A DNA stretch of 7,830 nucleotides from a bacterium (GCA_016202645.1 JACQOF010000054.1:1-7830), one strand, 5' to 3'; counted from the first letter of the stretch, positions 1 to 6,042 are shown. Notes: generated from the letters alone by a model not told the origin. Translations and numbers: made by a program.

Positions 1-331
1 CATGACCTCGCCTCTGGCGACGCACCCGCTCACGCAGGGCCTGCCGGTTGATCTGGCCCAACGCCACCATCGTCTCCCACAGCTCGCTCCAGGCCTCAAC
101 AGCCCGTCGGGCCTCCAACGCGTGAGTCCGGGGAACGTACAGGGCGGTGGAACTCCCCTCGGGATCGCGGAACTTCAGGTACAGGTGCGGGCCGTGGCGG
201 CGCGCCGGGTCGCGGTGGCACCCGCAGGAGGCCGTGCCACAGCGCAGGTAAACCTCAACCAGGGTGCCCTGCACGGCGCACTCGGCGAGCCGGGCGAGAT
301 GCTGCAGGAGTGCGGTGCGTGACCTAGCCAT
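1..331 (-). CDS. DUF6788-like Cys-rich transposon-associated protein (3' end outside window)
   Basis: The ATG lies at 331-329 and the frame stays open through the window's left edge, giving 110 visible residues with no stop. The N-terminal region is helical and is followed by a compact cluster with Cys31, Cys36, Cys38 and His39, then the run DPARRHGPHLYLKF. This Cys/His knot followed by an HGP-Y-like stretch matches small proteins annotated as DUF6788, which I recall as common beside transposase genes; their function is not established. The Cys/His cluster suggests a zinc knuckle (inference). The C-terminal part is a basic helix (RQALRERVRRQRR). The gene follows tnpB in the same direction, where the IS66 transposase tnpC would normally sit. 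It may be an extra gene of this element or belong to a second element. There is no clear ribosome binding site; a promoter lies just upstream, so the leader may be very short. Confidence 0.7.
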   Translation of the reverse strand, partial: MARSRTALLQHLARLAECAVQGTLVEVYLRCGTASCGCHRDPARRHGPHLYLKFRDPEGSSTALYVPRTHALEARRAVEAWSELWETMVALGQINRQALRERVRRQRRGH

Positions 332-344
332 CTTGATCTGGATA

Positions 345-372
345 GGTATCACACCGGCCCGAGGCGTGTCAA
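345..372 (-). promoter_or_regulatory. Predicted promoter with A-tract UP-like element for the DUF6788-like gene
   Basis: On the minus strand a perfect TTGACA (-35) lies at 372-367. A 16-bp spacer separates it from GATACC (-10) at 350-345, which has a TG extended -10 dinucleotide just upstream. Directly upstream of the -35, positions about 375-393 carry two A-runs in an otherwise extremely GC-rich region, as in UP elements. Transcription would start near 338, only about 7 nt before the ATG at 331. The -10 match is moderate, so the call is tentative. Confidence 0.45.
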
Positions 373-420
373 GAACTTTTTTGGGTTTTTTTGTTGGGGC
401 GGGCTCTCACCCAGGCGTCC

Positions 421-452
421 GCGGCGCGCGCCGCAGAAACCGCGCGGCCGCG
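421..452. repeat. Paired GC palindromes between tnpB and the DUF6788-like gene
   Basis: Positions 421-434 form a perfect 14-bp palindrome of G and C only, and 443-452 form a second perfect 10-bp palindrome with a GGCC core. They lie in the 152-bp gap after the tnpB stop. They could form a strong hairpin that limits read-through, but no U-tract follows directly; the A-rich stretch comes about 30 bp later on the minus strand. They could equally be a by-product of extreme GC content. Confidence 0.3.
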
Positions 453-483
453 GCGGCGGGGAGGGGTTGGCCTCGGCCGTCTG

Positions 484-873
484 TCAGGAAGGCGAGCCTG
501 CCGACGCCAGTCGTTCGTGCGGAAGACGGCGCCAGCGCTCGCGTCGGTGGGCTCCTCTCAGGTCCATCCCCTCCAGCATCAGCCCCAGCTCGCCGGCATC
601 CACCTCCACGTGGCGATCGGAGGCGGCCGGCTCGGTGGGCAGGTGGAAGGTTCCGCGCTCGAGCCGCTTGTACAGCAGGAGATACCCGGTTCGGTCCCAC
701 ACCAGCAGCTTGATCCTGTTGCGGCGACGGTTCAGGAAGACAAAGAGATGGCCGTTCAGAGGATCTTGCCGGATGAGGCTGCGCGTGGCGGCGGCCAGCC
801 CATCAAAACCACGGCGCAGGTCCACCGCCTCGGCGGCGACGTAGATGCGCACCGACGCGGGCAGCGTCAGCAC
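484..873 (-). CDS. tnpB: IS66 family accessory protein TnpB (Orf2)
   Basis: This 129-aa protein belongs to the IS66 Orf2 family. Hallmarks are the N-terminal [10 protein letters not shown] motif (about residues 17-26), the [20 protein letters not shown] core (38-57), WDRTGYLL, and the [11 protein letters not shown] segment (69-79). Its length is near the family's usual 110-130 aa, so it looks intact. In IS66 elements TnpB is needed together with TnpA and the TnpC transposase for efficient transposition, but its biochemical role is not settled. The GTG start at 873 overlaps the tnpA stop by 7 nt and is preceded by AGGAGG with a 7-nt spacer inside the tnpA tail, so the two genes are translationally coupled. 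The expected tnpC does not follow directly; a DUF6788-like gene begins 152 bp downstream. Confidence 0.93.
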   Translation of the reverse strand: MLTLPASVRIYVAAEAVDLRRGFDGLAAATRSLIRQDPLNGHLFVFLNRRRNRIKLLVWDRTGYLLLYKRLERGTFHLPTEPAASDRHVEVDAGELGLMLEGMDLRGAHRRERWRRLPHERLASAGSPS

Positions 874-1223
874 CGCGGCGCCTCCTGAAGCACGGTCAGG
901 ACGCGCCGCAGGTCCTCGGCCTCAAATCCACAGGGAACCCGAACGCACCGCCCACCGCCCAGCTCGATCTCGATCGAGCGGCCGTCTCGCTGGCCCCCGC
1001 CACCCTCGGCCAGCCGCACCGGGTGGAATCGCATCGTCGACAGCTCGGACCCTTCAAGCCGCGACGCCCACCGTGACAGACGCCCCGGATCCACCCCGTG
1101 GCGCCGCGCGAACCTCGACAGCGTGCTGCCACTGCCCTGCCAGGCCTTGACCATGACCCGCGCCTCGGCCTCGCGCCAATACGATCGGCCCGCAACCTCC
1201 GCGACATCGATCTTCCTCGACAT
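867..1223 (-). CDS. tnpA: IS66 family accessory protein TnpA (Orf1, helix-turn-helix)
   Basis: This is a 118-aa IS66 Orf1 protein. Residues about 20-57 ([20 protein letters not shown] and the following [17 protein letters not shown]) form a transposase-type helix-turn-helix. The C-terminal part ([29 protein letters not shown]) is the usual IS66 TnpA tail. The protein probably binds the element's ends or assists the transposase; its exact role is unproven. The frame is open to 1292, but the ATG at 1223 is chosen because GGGAGGAG stands 3-5 nt before it and the family pattern begins there. It is the first gene of the tnpA-tnpB unit, about 90 bp inside the predicted element terminus at 1311. Confidence 0.92.
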   Translation of the reverse strand: MSRKIDVAEVAGRSYWREAEARVMVKAWQGSGSTLSRFARRHGVDPGRLSRWASRLEGSELSTMRFHPVRLAEGGGGQRDGRSIEIELGGGRCVRVPCGFEAEDLRRVLTVLQEAPRC

Positions 1224-1240
1224 CCGCTCCTCCCTTCGTA

Positions 1241-1252
1241 CCCGAATTCGGG
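1241..1252. promoter_or_regulatory. 12-bp perfect palindrome upstream of tnpA
   Basis: CCCGAATTCGGG is a perfect palindrome lying 18 bp upstream of the tnpA ATG, between the element terminus and the ribosome binding site. Its position suits an operator or protein-binding site of the IS (for example for the HTH protein TnpA), but there is no direct evidence of binding. Confidence 0.3.
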
Positions 1253-1291
1253 CACAAGGACCATCGCACGGGAGGGTGCCGCACGTAAACA

Positions 1292-1311
1292 TGGGAAGAG
1301 CGGACGGTTAC
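1292..1311 (-). repeat. Predicted IS66 terminal inverted repeat (tnpA side)
   Basis: Read on the minus strand from 1311 inward, the sequence starts GTAACCGTCCGCTC, matching the GTAA start of IS66-family ends. It is correctly placed about 90 bp upstream of tnpA. The partner repeat is not in the window, so the exact length of the repeat cannot be set. Confidence 0.55.
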
Positions 1312-1522
1312 TCTGGGAGAGCGTTCGCGGGCTGCTGTGTTGAGCCGGTCACCACAACTCCCGAGGAACGCTAACCCGCTCGCAACGACGGGCCAATACA
1401 TCCCAGGGAGCAGGCGACGTGGGAGCGATTACGTGGGCTACCCTGTCAGGGACAATCCGATACTCCAAGCATTCTATTACGGCATGTGGACAACGGCCTC
1501 GGATCGTCGCCGTGACGGTCTA
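1312..1522. other. Non-coding interval between the IS66 end and the cassette
   Basis: No frame here has convincing coding character on either strand. The composition shifts from the very GC-rich IS to a more mixed sequence. There is one tight inverted repeat (CCCTG-T-CAGGG around 1441-1451) but no U-tract, tRNA fold or clear terminator. The cassette's last gene ends at 1523 reading toward this region, so its transcript end should fall here. Confidence 0.5.
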
Positions 1523-2011
1523 TCACTTGCCTTTGGCGGCTGCGCCGCCGGTAAGGATGCCTAGGAGCACAAGTAGCACGACCCGCCACCTCCTGTTTCG
1601 GCATGCACCGCCGTCCAGCCGGTGCGCATCGAGAACTCTAGGATCCGTCGCCGAAGCCACTCCAAATATCTCACCGCGCTCCGGCTTAAGTTCAAAATAG
1701 TATTGAATGGTCTCCGCGTACGGTATCTGCGTGATGTACGTTAGGGACGGAGTTAGTGTCAGTTTTCTTCTTCTGTACCCCGGTTCAAGGTCCCTCCGAT
1801 ACAGGAGATAGATAGAGTCAATCGTCAGCGTTGTCCTGACTATGAACTCTAGCTCAAGTCCCTGTCCACCCCGACCGTCCCCGACACTCCCGCAGACGAT
1901 ACCCTTCTTCAGATTAACCTCCGAGATCTCTTCCGACAACGACCAGCCCCCTCCCAAAGAGACCATCAACAGAACGGCCTCCACCTTCGCCACAAACCCC
2001 CGTCCACTCAA
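1523..2011 (-). CDS. Hypothetical protein with C-terminal membrane segment
   Basis: I do not recognise a family for this gene. From a TTG at 2011 it encodes 162 aa. The middle looks beta-rich, with alternating hydrophobic and polar stretches (LELEFIVRTTLTIDSIYLLY, KLTLTPSLTYITQI). A single hydrophobic stretch near the C-terminus (VVLLVLLGILTGGAAA, about 144-159) is preceded by an Arg-rich CRNRRWR and followed by KGK, as in a tail-anchored membrane protein. The TTG at 2011 is preferred because it overlaps the upstream gene's stop (TTGA) and has GGGGAG 6 nt before it. An upstream TTG at 2047 is possible but lies deep inside the preceding gene. It is the last gene of the co-oriented cassette and is translationally coupled to the multi-pass membrane protein, so the two may act together. 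A role as a membrane-bound accessory or effector is speculation. Confidence 0.6.
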   Translation of the reverse strand: MSGRGFVAKVEAVLLMVSLGGGWSLSEEISEVNLKKGIVCGSVGDGRGGQGLELEFIVRTTLTIDSIYLLYRRDLEPGYRRRKLTLTPSLTYITQIPYAETIQYYFELKPERGEIFGVASATDPRVLDAHRLDGGACRNRRWRVVLLVLLGILTGGAAAKGK

Positions 2012-2733
2012 GTCTGGCTCCCCAACAGCGAACCCATAATTAGCCAATACACACGTCCGGATAGCACCCTAGACCACCAATACGTTAAGATATGAGCAAC
2101 TAAGGCTCCCACCCACGCTCTCGCAAACGTCAGCCGCAGAGCCTTCACCTGAGATAGGACGCGCGGAAGTATGTAAAGTGTGAAGTAAAATGTAACTGTC
2201 AACTCCGCCCCGTAGAACAGCCATGATCGCGCTCGCGCCGCGCCTGTCGCCGGCTCGGCATACAAAAGCAAATAACGGGCAGCTCCGAAGTAGTCGAGGT
2301 TCGGTGAGCTCCTATTGATGAACATCTCGAGCGCTTTAGCGAATACTTCCACTCGAACAGCCCAGACGATGGGGATCTGGCCACCCAAAGCGTACAGGCT
2401 CGCTGCCGTAGCCGCTCTGGTGATTCGTCGGGGGGAGCCCAAGAACCAGACCGCGATATTAAGTGTCATTACAAAAAAGGCTACGTTGATCAGTTGTGCG
2501 AGTCCATACAGTGGCATGCCACAGATCTCCAAGTAGGAGATATTCGGGTTCATAACTTTCATCACTGCGAATTGAATAATCAGCGAGATGGACAGGCCTG
2601 TAGCAAGCGAATTACAAGCGCTCTTGAGTGAGTCCAGGCTATTCTCGCCGAGGAGGATGAGCTCTTTAGAGCAAATGCTCTTCGCCCACCAAGCCGCTAG
2701 TTGATCAAATGGGAAGGCACGCATGGCATTCAC
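2008..2733 (-). CDS. Multi-pass membrane protein of unknown function
   Basis: This 241-aa hydrophobic protein has five to six predicted membrane spans at about residues 41-60, 74-99, 106-128, 170-190, 203-220 and perhaps 224-237, joined by short loops. A charged N-terminal stretch of about 40 residues and an Arg-rich turn (GSPRRITRAA) follow the expected topology signals. Length and layout resemble small Yip1-like or similar multi-spanning proteins, but no diagnostic motif is visible, so no function is given. The GTG at 2733 is the longest start; an ATG at 2724 is an alternative. Neither has a good ribosome binding site. The gene starts 16 nt after the stop of the basic protein, so translation is probably coupled. 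Its stop overlaps the start of the next gene. Codon use is less GC-biased than in the flanking IS and sensory genes, which supports shared foreign origin with the cassette. Confidence 0.75.
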   Translation of the reverse strand: MNAMRAFPFDQLAAWWAKSICSKELILLGENSLDSLKSACNSLATGLSISLIIQFAVMKVMNPNISYLEICGMPLYGLAQLINVAFFVMTLNIAVWFLGSPRRITRAATAASLYALGGQIPIVWAVRVEVFAKALEMFINRSSPNLDYFGAARYLLLYAEPATGAARARSWLFYGAELTVTFYFTLYILPRVLSQVKALRLTFARAWVGALVAHILTYWWSRVLSGRVYWLIMGSLLGSQT

Positions 2734-2749
2734 GCGAGGTGACAGCCGA

Positions 2750-3067
2750 TCAGGAGACCAGCTCCCTCGCCCTCTGAATCGCCGCCCTCACCCCCTTCGC
2801 CTCCCGGATCCTCCTGACCCGCGCCTTCTGCCTCGGCCTCAGCTGTCTCATGTAGCCCATGTAGCGGCCGTGGAGGACCAGGGAGGCACGGGCCTTCGCT
2901 GAAAGAGGAGGGTGCGATCCAGCACGGGGTTTGCGTCGACGCTCGATGCGGCCGTCCAGTTGACTCAGCATTGAAGCGAGGCGGCGGAGGGAGCTGTCAA
3001 GGGTGCGGAGAGAGCGGCGCATGGTTCGGATATCTTGTGCTATGCCGTATCGGCTTCGTCTTGGCAT
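2750..3067 (-). CDS. Small, highly basic helical protein of unknown function
   Basis: This encodes 105 aa, extremely rich in Arg and Lys and lacking Cys. The first half (about 10-45: DIRTMRRSLRTLDSSLRRLA and onward) has regularly spaced hydrophobics consistent with an amphipathic helix or short coiled coil. The second half (LSAKARASLVLHGRYMGYMR followed by RPRQKARVRRIREAKGVRAA) looks like a conserved compact helical module with a Tyr-Met-Gly motif. The composition suggests nucleic-acid binding, but I do not recognise the family. The start is the ATG at 3067, because AGGAG stands 5 nt before it. A longer frame reaching a TTG at 3181 has no ribosome binding site. The gene lies 141 bp after the protease gene and 16 bp before the membrane-protein gene, on the same strand as both. 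Confidence 0.72.
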   Translation of the reverse strand: MPRRSRYGIAQDIRTMRRSLRTLDSSLRRLASMLSQLDGRIERRRKPRAGSHPPLSAKARASLVLHGRYMGYMRQLRPRQKARVRRIREAKGVRAAIQRARELVS

Positions 3068-3072
3068 GGTAT

Positions 3073-3077
3073 CTCCT
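3073..3077 (-). promoter_or_regulatory. Ribosome binding site that fixes the start of the basic protein
   Basis: AGGAG ends 5 nt before the ATG at 3067. This rules in the 105-aa form over the 143-aa form that would start at a TTG at 3181. Confidence 0.6.
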
Positions 3078-3208
3078 GTACCCTCCCGTAGCCGCCCTGA
3101 TCCTGCCGGCCTCGAAGTGTCGCCCATGTCCATATTGGTTGCCGTCGGTACGGACGGGATTGGCTGGGTGGCGCACAACACACGGCCTTATCCGACGGAA
3201 GATCATTC

Positions 3209-4120
3209 TCATCGACGTTCTGCACGTTCCTTCACCGATCTATTGCCTTGGCGGATCAACGCAAAGCCCGCTCGCTCCGCTATCATCAAGGACACGAGCC
3301 TCGTTGGGTTACCCCGGTACATCATCCACTCTCCATAGTAGTCCACCTCTTCTTCCCCACAGCGAAGGTAGATCCTCGAAGGGATCGACGTCACACCTTC
3401 TCCACTCCTGAGTCCCTCTATCGCCCGAAAAGATCGCGGTGCAATTTCATATTCGCCTAGGGAGCCAACTGGCAACCCGATGTTCGCCCACACCCTCATC
3501 GCGTGTCCGCCCTTGAAAGCGTCACCACGCCAATCACATTCCCAAAGGACAATGGCACACTTCCGGACTGCGGTCTCCATGACCCTGTTGCTGGCCGCAT
3601 CAAACGATACTTTGTAGCGCTCGCTGAGCGCCTTCAGGAGGGGTAGCGATAACCCATCTTTGAATAATACCGACCGCCATTCCTTCAATGGCATCAGTAG
3701 CTCTGCGGCGAAGGCATCGCACAGGTGCTCCACCTCACGTGCTTCATTTGTTCTACTAATAACCTCTCCTGAGATGTGTCGCAACGCTTGGGCCAAACCT
3801 GTCGCCCCAAACAACTCTACGTGGCCGATCTCATGAGCTAGTGAGAATCGCTGTCTTACGAGGGGGGACTCCGAATTGATCGTCGCGACGTAGCCAGAGG
3901 CGGTCTCCTTCAAGACAGCATCCACGCGCAGTGGTTGCCTCTGCACTTCGATATGACGCTCCGCGGCGATTGCTTCAATGGGAGTCGCTGTGCCCGATTT
4001 CGCCAGAGTCGGCAACCTGCTCGCGAGCTTCATGGCACCCTCGTTCGCATCGCAGGTGCACATAATTCTCGCCAGGTTGTTGGCAACCGCAGAAACCCAG
4101 AGGCGTCGGCGTTCGCTCAC
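3209..4120 (-). CDS. ImmA/IrrE family metallo-endopeptidase (peptidase M78)
   Basis: This 303-aa protein carries the M78 (DUF955) signature. FSLAHEIGHVELF includes the zinc-binding HEIGH motif (His96, Glu97, His100). EVEHLCDAFAAELLMP follows, where Glu131 is the likely third ligand and FAAELLMP is the family's conserved helix. Known members (ImmA of ICEBs1, IrrE of Deinococcus, CapP) cleave XRE-type repressors in response to DNA damage or a related signal. The segment after about residue 190 is longer than a minimal protease and may sense a signal or bind the substrate. The GTG at 4120 is chosen because GAGGA lies 7 nt upstream, inside the end of the kinase-NDT-XRE gene whose stop is only 3 nt away. 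The two genes are therefore co-translated, and the fused HTH protein is the most likely substrate (inference). Confidence 0.92.
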   Translation of the reverse strand: MSERRRLWVSAVANNLARIMCTCDANEGAMKLASRLPTLAKSGTATPIEAIAAERHIEVQRQPLRVDAVLKETASGYVATINSESPLVRQRFSLAHEIGHVELFGATGLAQALRHISGEVISRTNEAREVEHLCDAFAAELLMPLKEWRSVLFKDGLSLPLLKALSERYKVSFDAASNRVMETAVRKCAIVLWECDWRGDAFKGGHAMRVWANIGLPVGSLGEYEIAPRSFRAIEGLRSGEGVTSIPSRIYLRCGEEEVDYYGEWMMYRGNPTRLVSLMIAERAGFALIRQGNRSVKERAERR

Positions 4121-4123
4121 CCT

Positions 4124-5938
4124 CTAGTCCTCGCTGACAGCTTCAGCGTTCTGGTCAGTAGGGTTCGTGCCGTTCAGGTCAGCCTTATACAGTCTGAGCC
4201 ACTGAGCGTCAGTTATCGCTGCCGGGGGGCCGCCCTCCGTGCCCCGCGCCGCGGCCGCCTCAAACTCTTTTTTCAACACGTCTCGCCCGAAGGCCTTCAA
4301 ACGGGCGTACCTTGCGTAGCTCAATTGCTCATTCCTCGCAAACTCTCTCAGAGTAGCTAAACTCTTGCGATACAAATCCTCGAACTGCTGGTCCTTTCCC
4401 GAAGCATCCCGGAGTAGCTCCGCAGGAGTCACATCCAGTGCCCGTGCGACCCGCCGGAGGTTCACTATGCTCAGGTTTGAAAGCTGCTCAGGCCTACTCT
4501 CTACGGCCTCTAGTTGCTCCTTAGGTACTCCTGCTTTCTCTGCCAGGCCATTGATGTCAAGCCTGTACTCCTCTCTGCGCGCTCGAATCCGTCTTCCCAC
4601 CCTCAGATGGTATTGACGCTCATGACTCTTTCTCATTAGCCGGAACCGACTTCGGTTGTCTTTGACAAATCCCTCGACAACTGTTCTGAGCCTATCAAGA
4701 TCGCCGAACTCGAATTCTCCAAGGATTGTTGCCGCTGTTCCTCGGAGCATTCGGGATACTCGCGTTCCCTGCGAATACAGAAGGACGATTGGAACCCCAG
4801 CGTTGCCAGCGATCTCAGCCTCTTGGCCCACTCCGTGGCTCGGGTCATCAGCATACACGAAGAGAAGATCAGAACCTGCAACGCGCTCCCGATCGATCCA
4901 ATAGACCTCGGGTGCAGTAAGGTCAGGGGTGTCTCCAGGCCCGGTGCGTTCAGCCGGCAGGTAGACAGACATGCCCCCCTGCGAACCGGCCGTCCTGACG
5001 ATCTCACCAACGTTTCTGGCTCTCTTTTCCTCTTCTGCGGTCGACCGAGAGAGCGCGCAAGCGAAGTAGGCCCGAAGTGGGATCATGAGAGGAACATTCG
5101 CTGCCAAGCGATCCATGCATGCGAGTGCGCTGGAGGGTCGATCATCCGGGTTGGGCGCTAGGAGATCACGCACGAGCCTGAAGCATCCTTCCCAGATGGG
5201 TCCTCTACCGCGTATGCGCTCATCGAACTTGATGTCGTGGCGCTTCTTGGCAGCCAGGAGGTCAGGTGTGCGGGTGATCCCAGAGAATACTTCACGGTTG
5301 TAGAGTAGGTAGTAGAGCGTGGCCCCGAAAGAGTAGAGGTCAGATCGGAAATCATACTGATCATCGAAGACATACTCTGGCGCGGAGTACCTGTATGTCC
5401 CGATGAATCGAGCATCCCCTTCCGTTACGCCGGGATCACGCAGGGAACGGACTATTCCGAGGTCGAGTAGTCTAAAGCGTCCCTGCAGATCCACGTGGAT
5501 ATTCTTCGGCTTCACGTCACGATGCAGTCTCCGGCTTGAGTGAAGATACTCCAGTGCGTCGAGCAGTTCGGTGCAGAATCGCAAAAGAGACTCGTCTTCG
5601 GGAGGATCGACACGTGTGCGCCAAGCCTCGAGGCTGCTTCCCTCACACCATTGCATCACCAAAAAGGGCGGACTTGACTCGCCATCTGCGTGAAACACCT
5701 TGACTAAGTGTGGATGTGAGAGTCGAGAGCCTGTACCAAACTCCTCGTCGATCCGCCTGCGCTGGGCAGGTTCGCGAAGGATCTCAGCCCGGTACACCTT
5801 AAGAGCAACCGTGGCTCCGGCTGGTGCGAAGGGGAGATCGCGATTCGTGTTGGCTTTCCACACCTCGCCTGCAGCACCAGTACCACAGATTTCCAGGCGA
5901 GTGAAGTCATCGAGTGAAACGATTCGACTGCTGGTCAT
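4124..5938 (-). CDS. Ser/Thr kinase / nucleoside deoxyribosyltransferase-like / XRE helix-turn-helix fusion
   Basis: This is a 604-aa soluble fusion with no membrane segment. Residues about 9-285 are a Hanks-type Ser/Thr kinase: Gly-loop GTGAAGEVW (19-27), VALK lysine 47, an alpha-C Glu at 65 or 66, catalytic HRDVKPKN (Asp141, Asn146), DLG at 159-161, SAPE ending at 188, and the late Arg267. All catalytic residues are present, so it should be active. Residues about 289-427 resemble the nucleoside 2-deoxyribosyltransferase fold: YFACALS at the first strand, SDLLFVYADDPSHGVGQEAEIAGNAGVPIVLL with Glu373 at the catalytic-Glu position. It could hydrolyse, transfer or merely bind a nucleotide. Residues about 447-509 form an XRE helix-turn-helix (GLAEKAGVPKEQLEAVESRP, ALDVTPAELL). 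A helical tail follows. The ATG at 5938 is preferred over the GTG at 5941 because GGAGG lies 7 nt before it. It is the first gene of the cassette and sits 3 nt before the M78 protease gene. Calling it a defence or stress switch is inference. Confidence 0.9.
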   Translation of the reverse strand: MTSSRIVSLDDFTRLEICGTGAAGEVWKANTNRDLPFAPAGATVALKVYRAEILREPAQRRRIDEEFGTGSRLSHPHLVKVFHADGESSPPFLVMQWCEGSSLEAWRTRVDPPEDESLLRFCTELLDALEYLHSSRRLHRDVKPKNIHVDLQGRFRLLDLGIVRSLRDPGVTEGDARFIGTYRYSAPEYVFDDQYDFRSDLYSFGATLYYLLYNREVFSGITRTPDLLAAKKRHDIKFDERIRGRGPIWEGCFRLVRDLLAPNPDDRPSSALACMDRLAANVPLMIPLRAYFACALSRSTAEEEKRARNVGEIVRTAGSQGGMSVYLPAERTGPGDTPDLTAPEVYWIDRERVAGSDLLFVYADDPSHGVGQEAEIAGNAGVPIVLLYSQGTRVSRMLRGTAATILGEFEFGDLDRLRTVVEGFVKDNRSRFRLMRKSHERQYHLRVGRRIRARREEYRLDINGLAEKAGVPKEQLEAVESRPEQLSNLSIVNLRRVARALDVTPAELLRDASGKDQQFEDLYRKSLATLREFARNEQLSYARYARLKAFGRDVLKKEFEAAAARGTEGGPPAAITDAQWLRLYKADLNGTNPTDQNAEAVSED

Positions 5939-5945
5939 CACGTCC

Positions 5946-5950
5946 CCTCC
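5946..5950 (-). promoter_or_regulatory. Ribosome binding site of the kinase fusion gene
   Basis: GGAGG is separated by 7 nt from the ATG at 5938. The adjacent GTG at 5941 would leave only 4 nt, so the ATG is the better start. Confidence 0.6.
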
Positions 5951-6042
5951 ACCCTGCGATCCTTCCCTTCGAGAAACGGGACCGTCTACCGCACCCAGTC
6001 CGACTAACCGAGAACGCTACGGGGGCCCGATTCAGAAACTCA

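Larger units (their letters stand above)
484..1311 (-). mobile_element. IS66-type insertion sequence, tnpA end (no tnpC seen)
   Basis: tnpA and tnpB lie in canonical order, and the minus strand reads GTAACCGTCCGCTCTTCCC starting at 1311. GTAA is the usual first tetranucleotide of IS66 terminal inverted repeats. The other terminus is not visible, and the third canonical gene (tnpC) is absent between tnpB and the window edge at position 1. The element may continue beyond the window, with a DUF6788-like gene inserted in the unit, or may be a remnant whose tnpC was lost. The 8-bp target duplication typical of IS66 cannot be checked because only one flank (1312-1319) is present. Confidence 0.7.

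Noticed and set aside
411-423. Possible partner IS66 terminal repeat on the left (shared CGTCCGC)
   Set aside because: It lacks the GTAA start and matches over only 7 G/C-rich bases, which is expected by chance here; the true partner is probably outside the window.
391-888. Long plus-strand open frames across the IS66 genes
   Set aside because: They are antisense shadows caused by high GC content; the minus strand carries clear TnpA and TnpB family motifs over the same bases.
1535-1549. GGCGGC-TGC-GCCGCC hairpin at the end of the last cassette gene as a terminator
   Set aside because: It lies inside the coding sequence and is not followed by a T-tract in the direction of transcription.
3068-3181. 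N-terminal extension of the basic protein to a TTG at 3181 (143 aa)
   Set aside because: There is no ribosome binding site before the TTG and the added 38 residues look unstructured; AGGAG sits at the right distance before the ATG at 3067.
2997-3212. 71-aa minus-strand frame whose ATG overlaps the protease stop (ATGA), suggesting a coupled gene
   Set aside because: It runs through the start of the basic-protein gene in another frame, has an unpatterned Arg/His/Pro-rich sequence, and the overlapping 105-aa frame has the better ribosome binding site and pattern.
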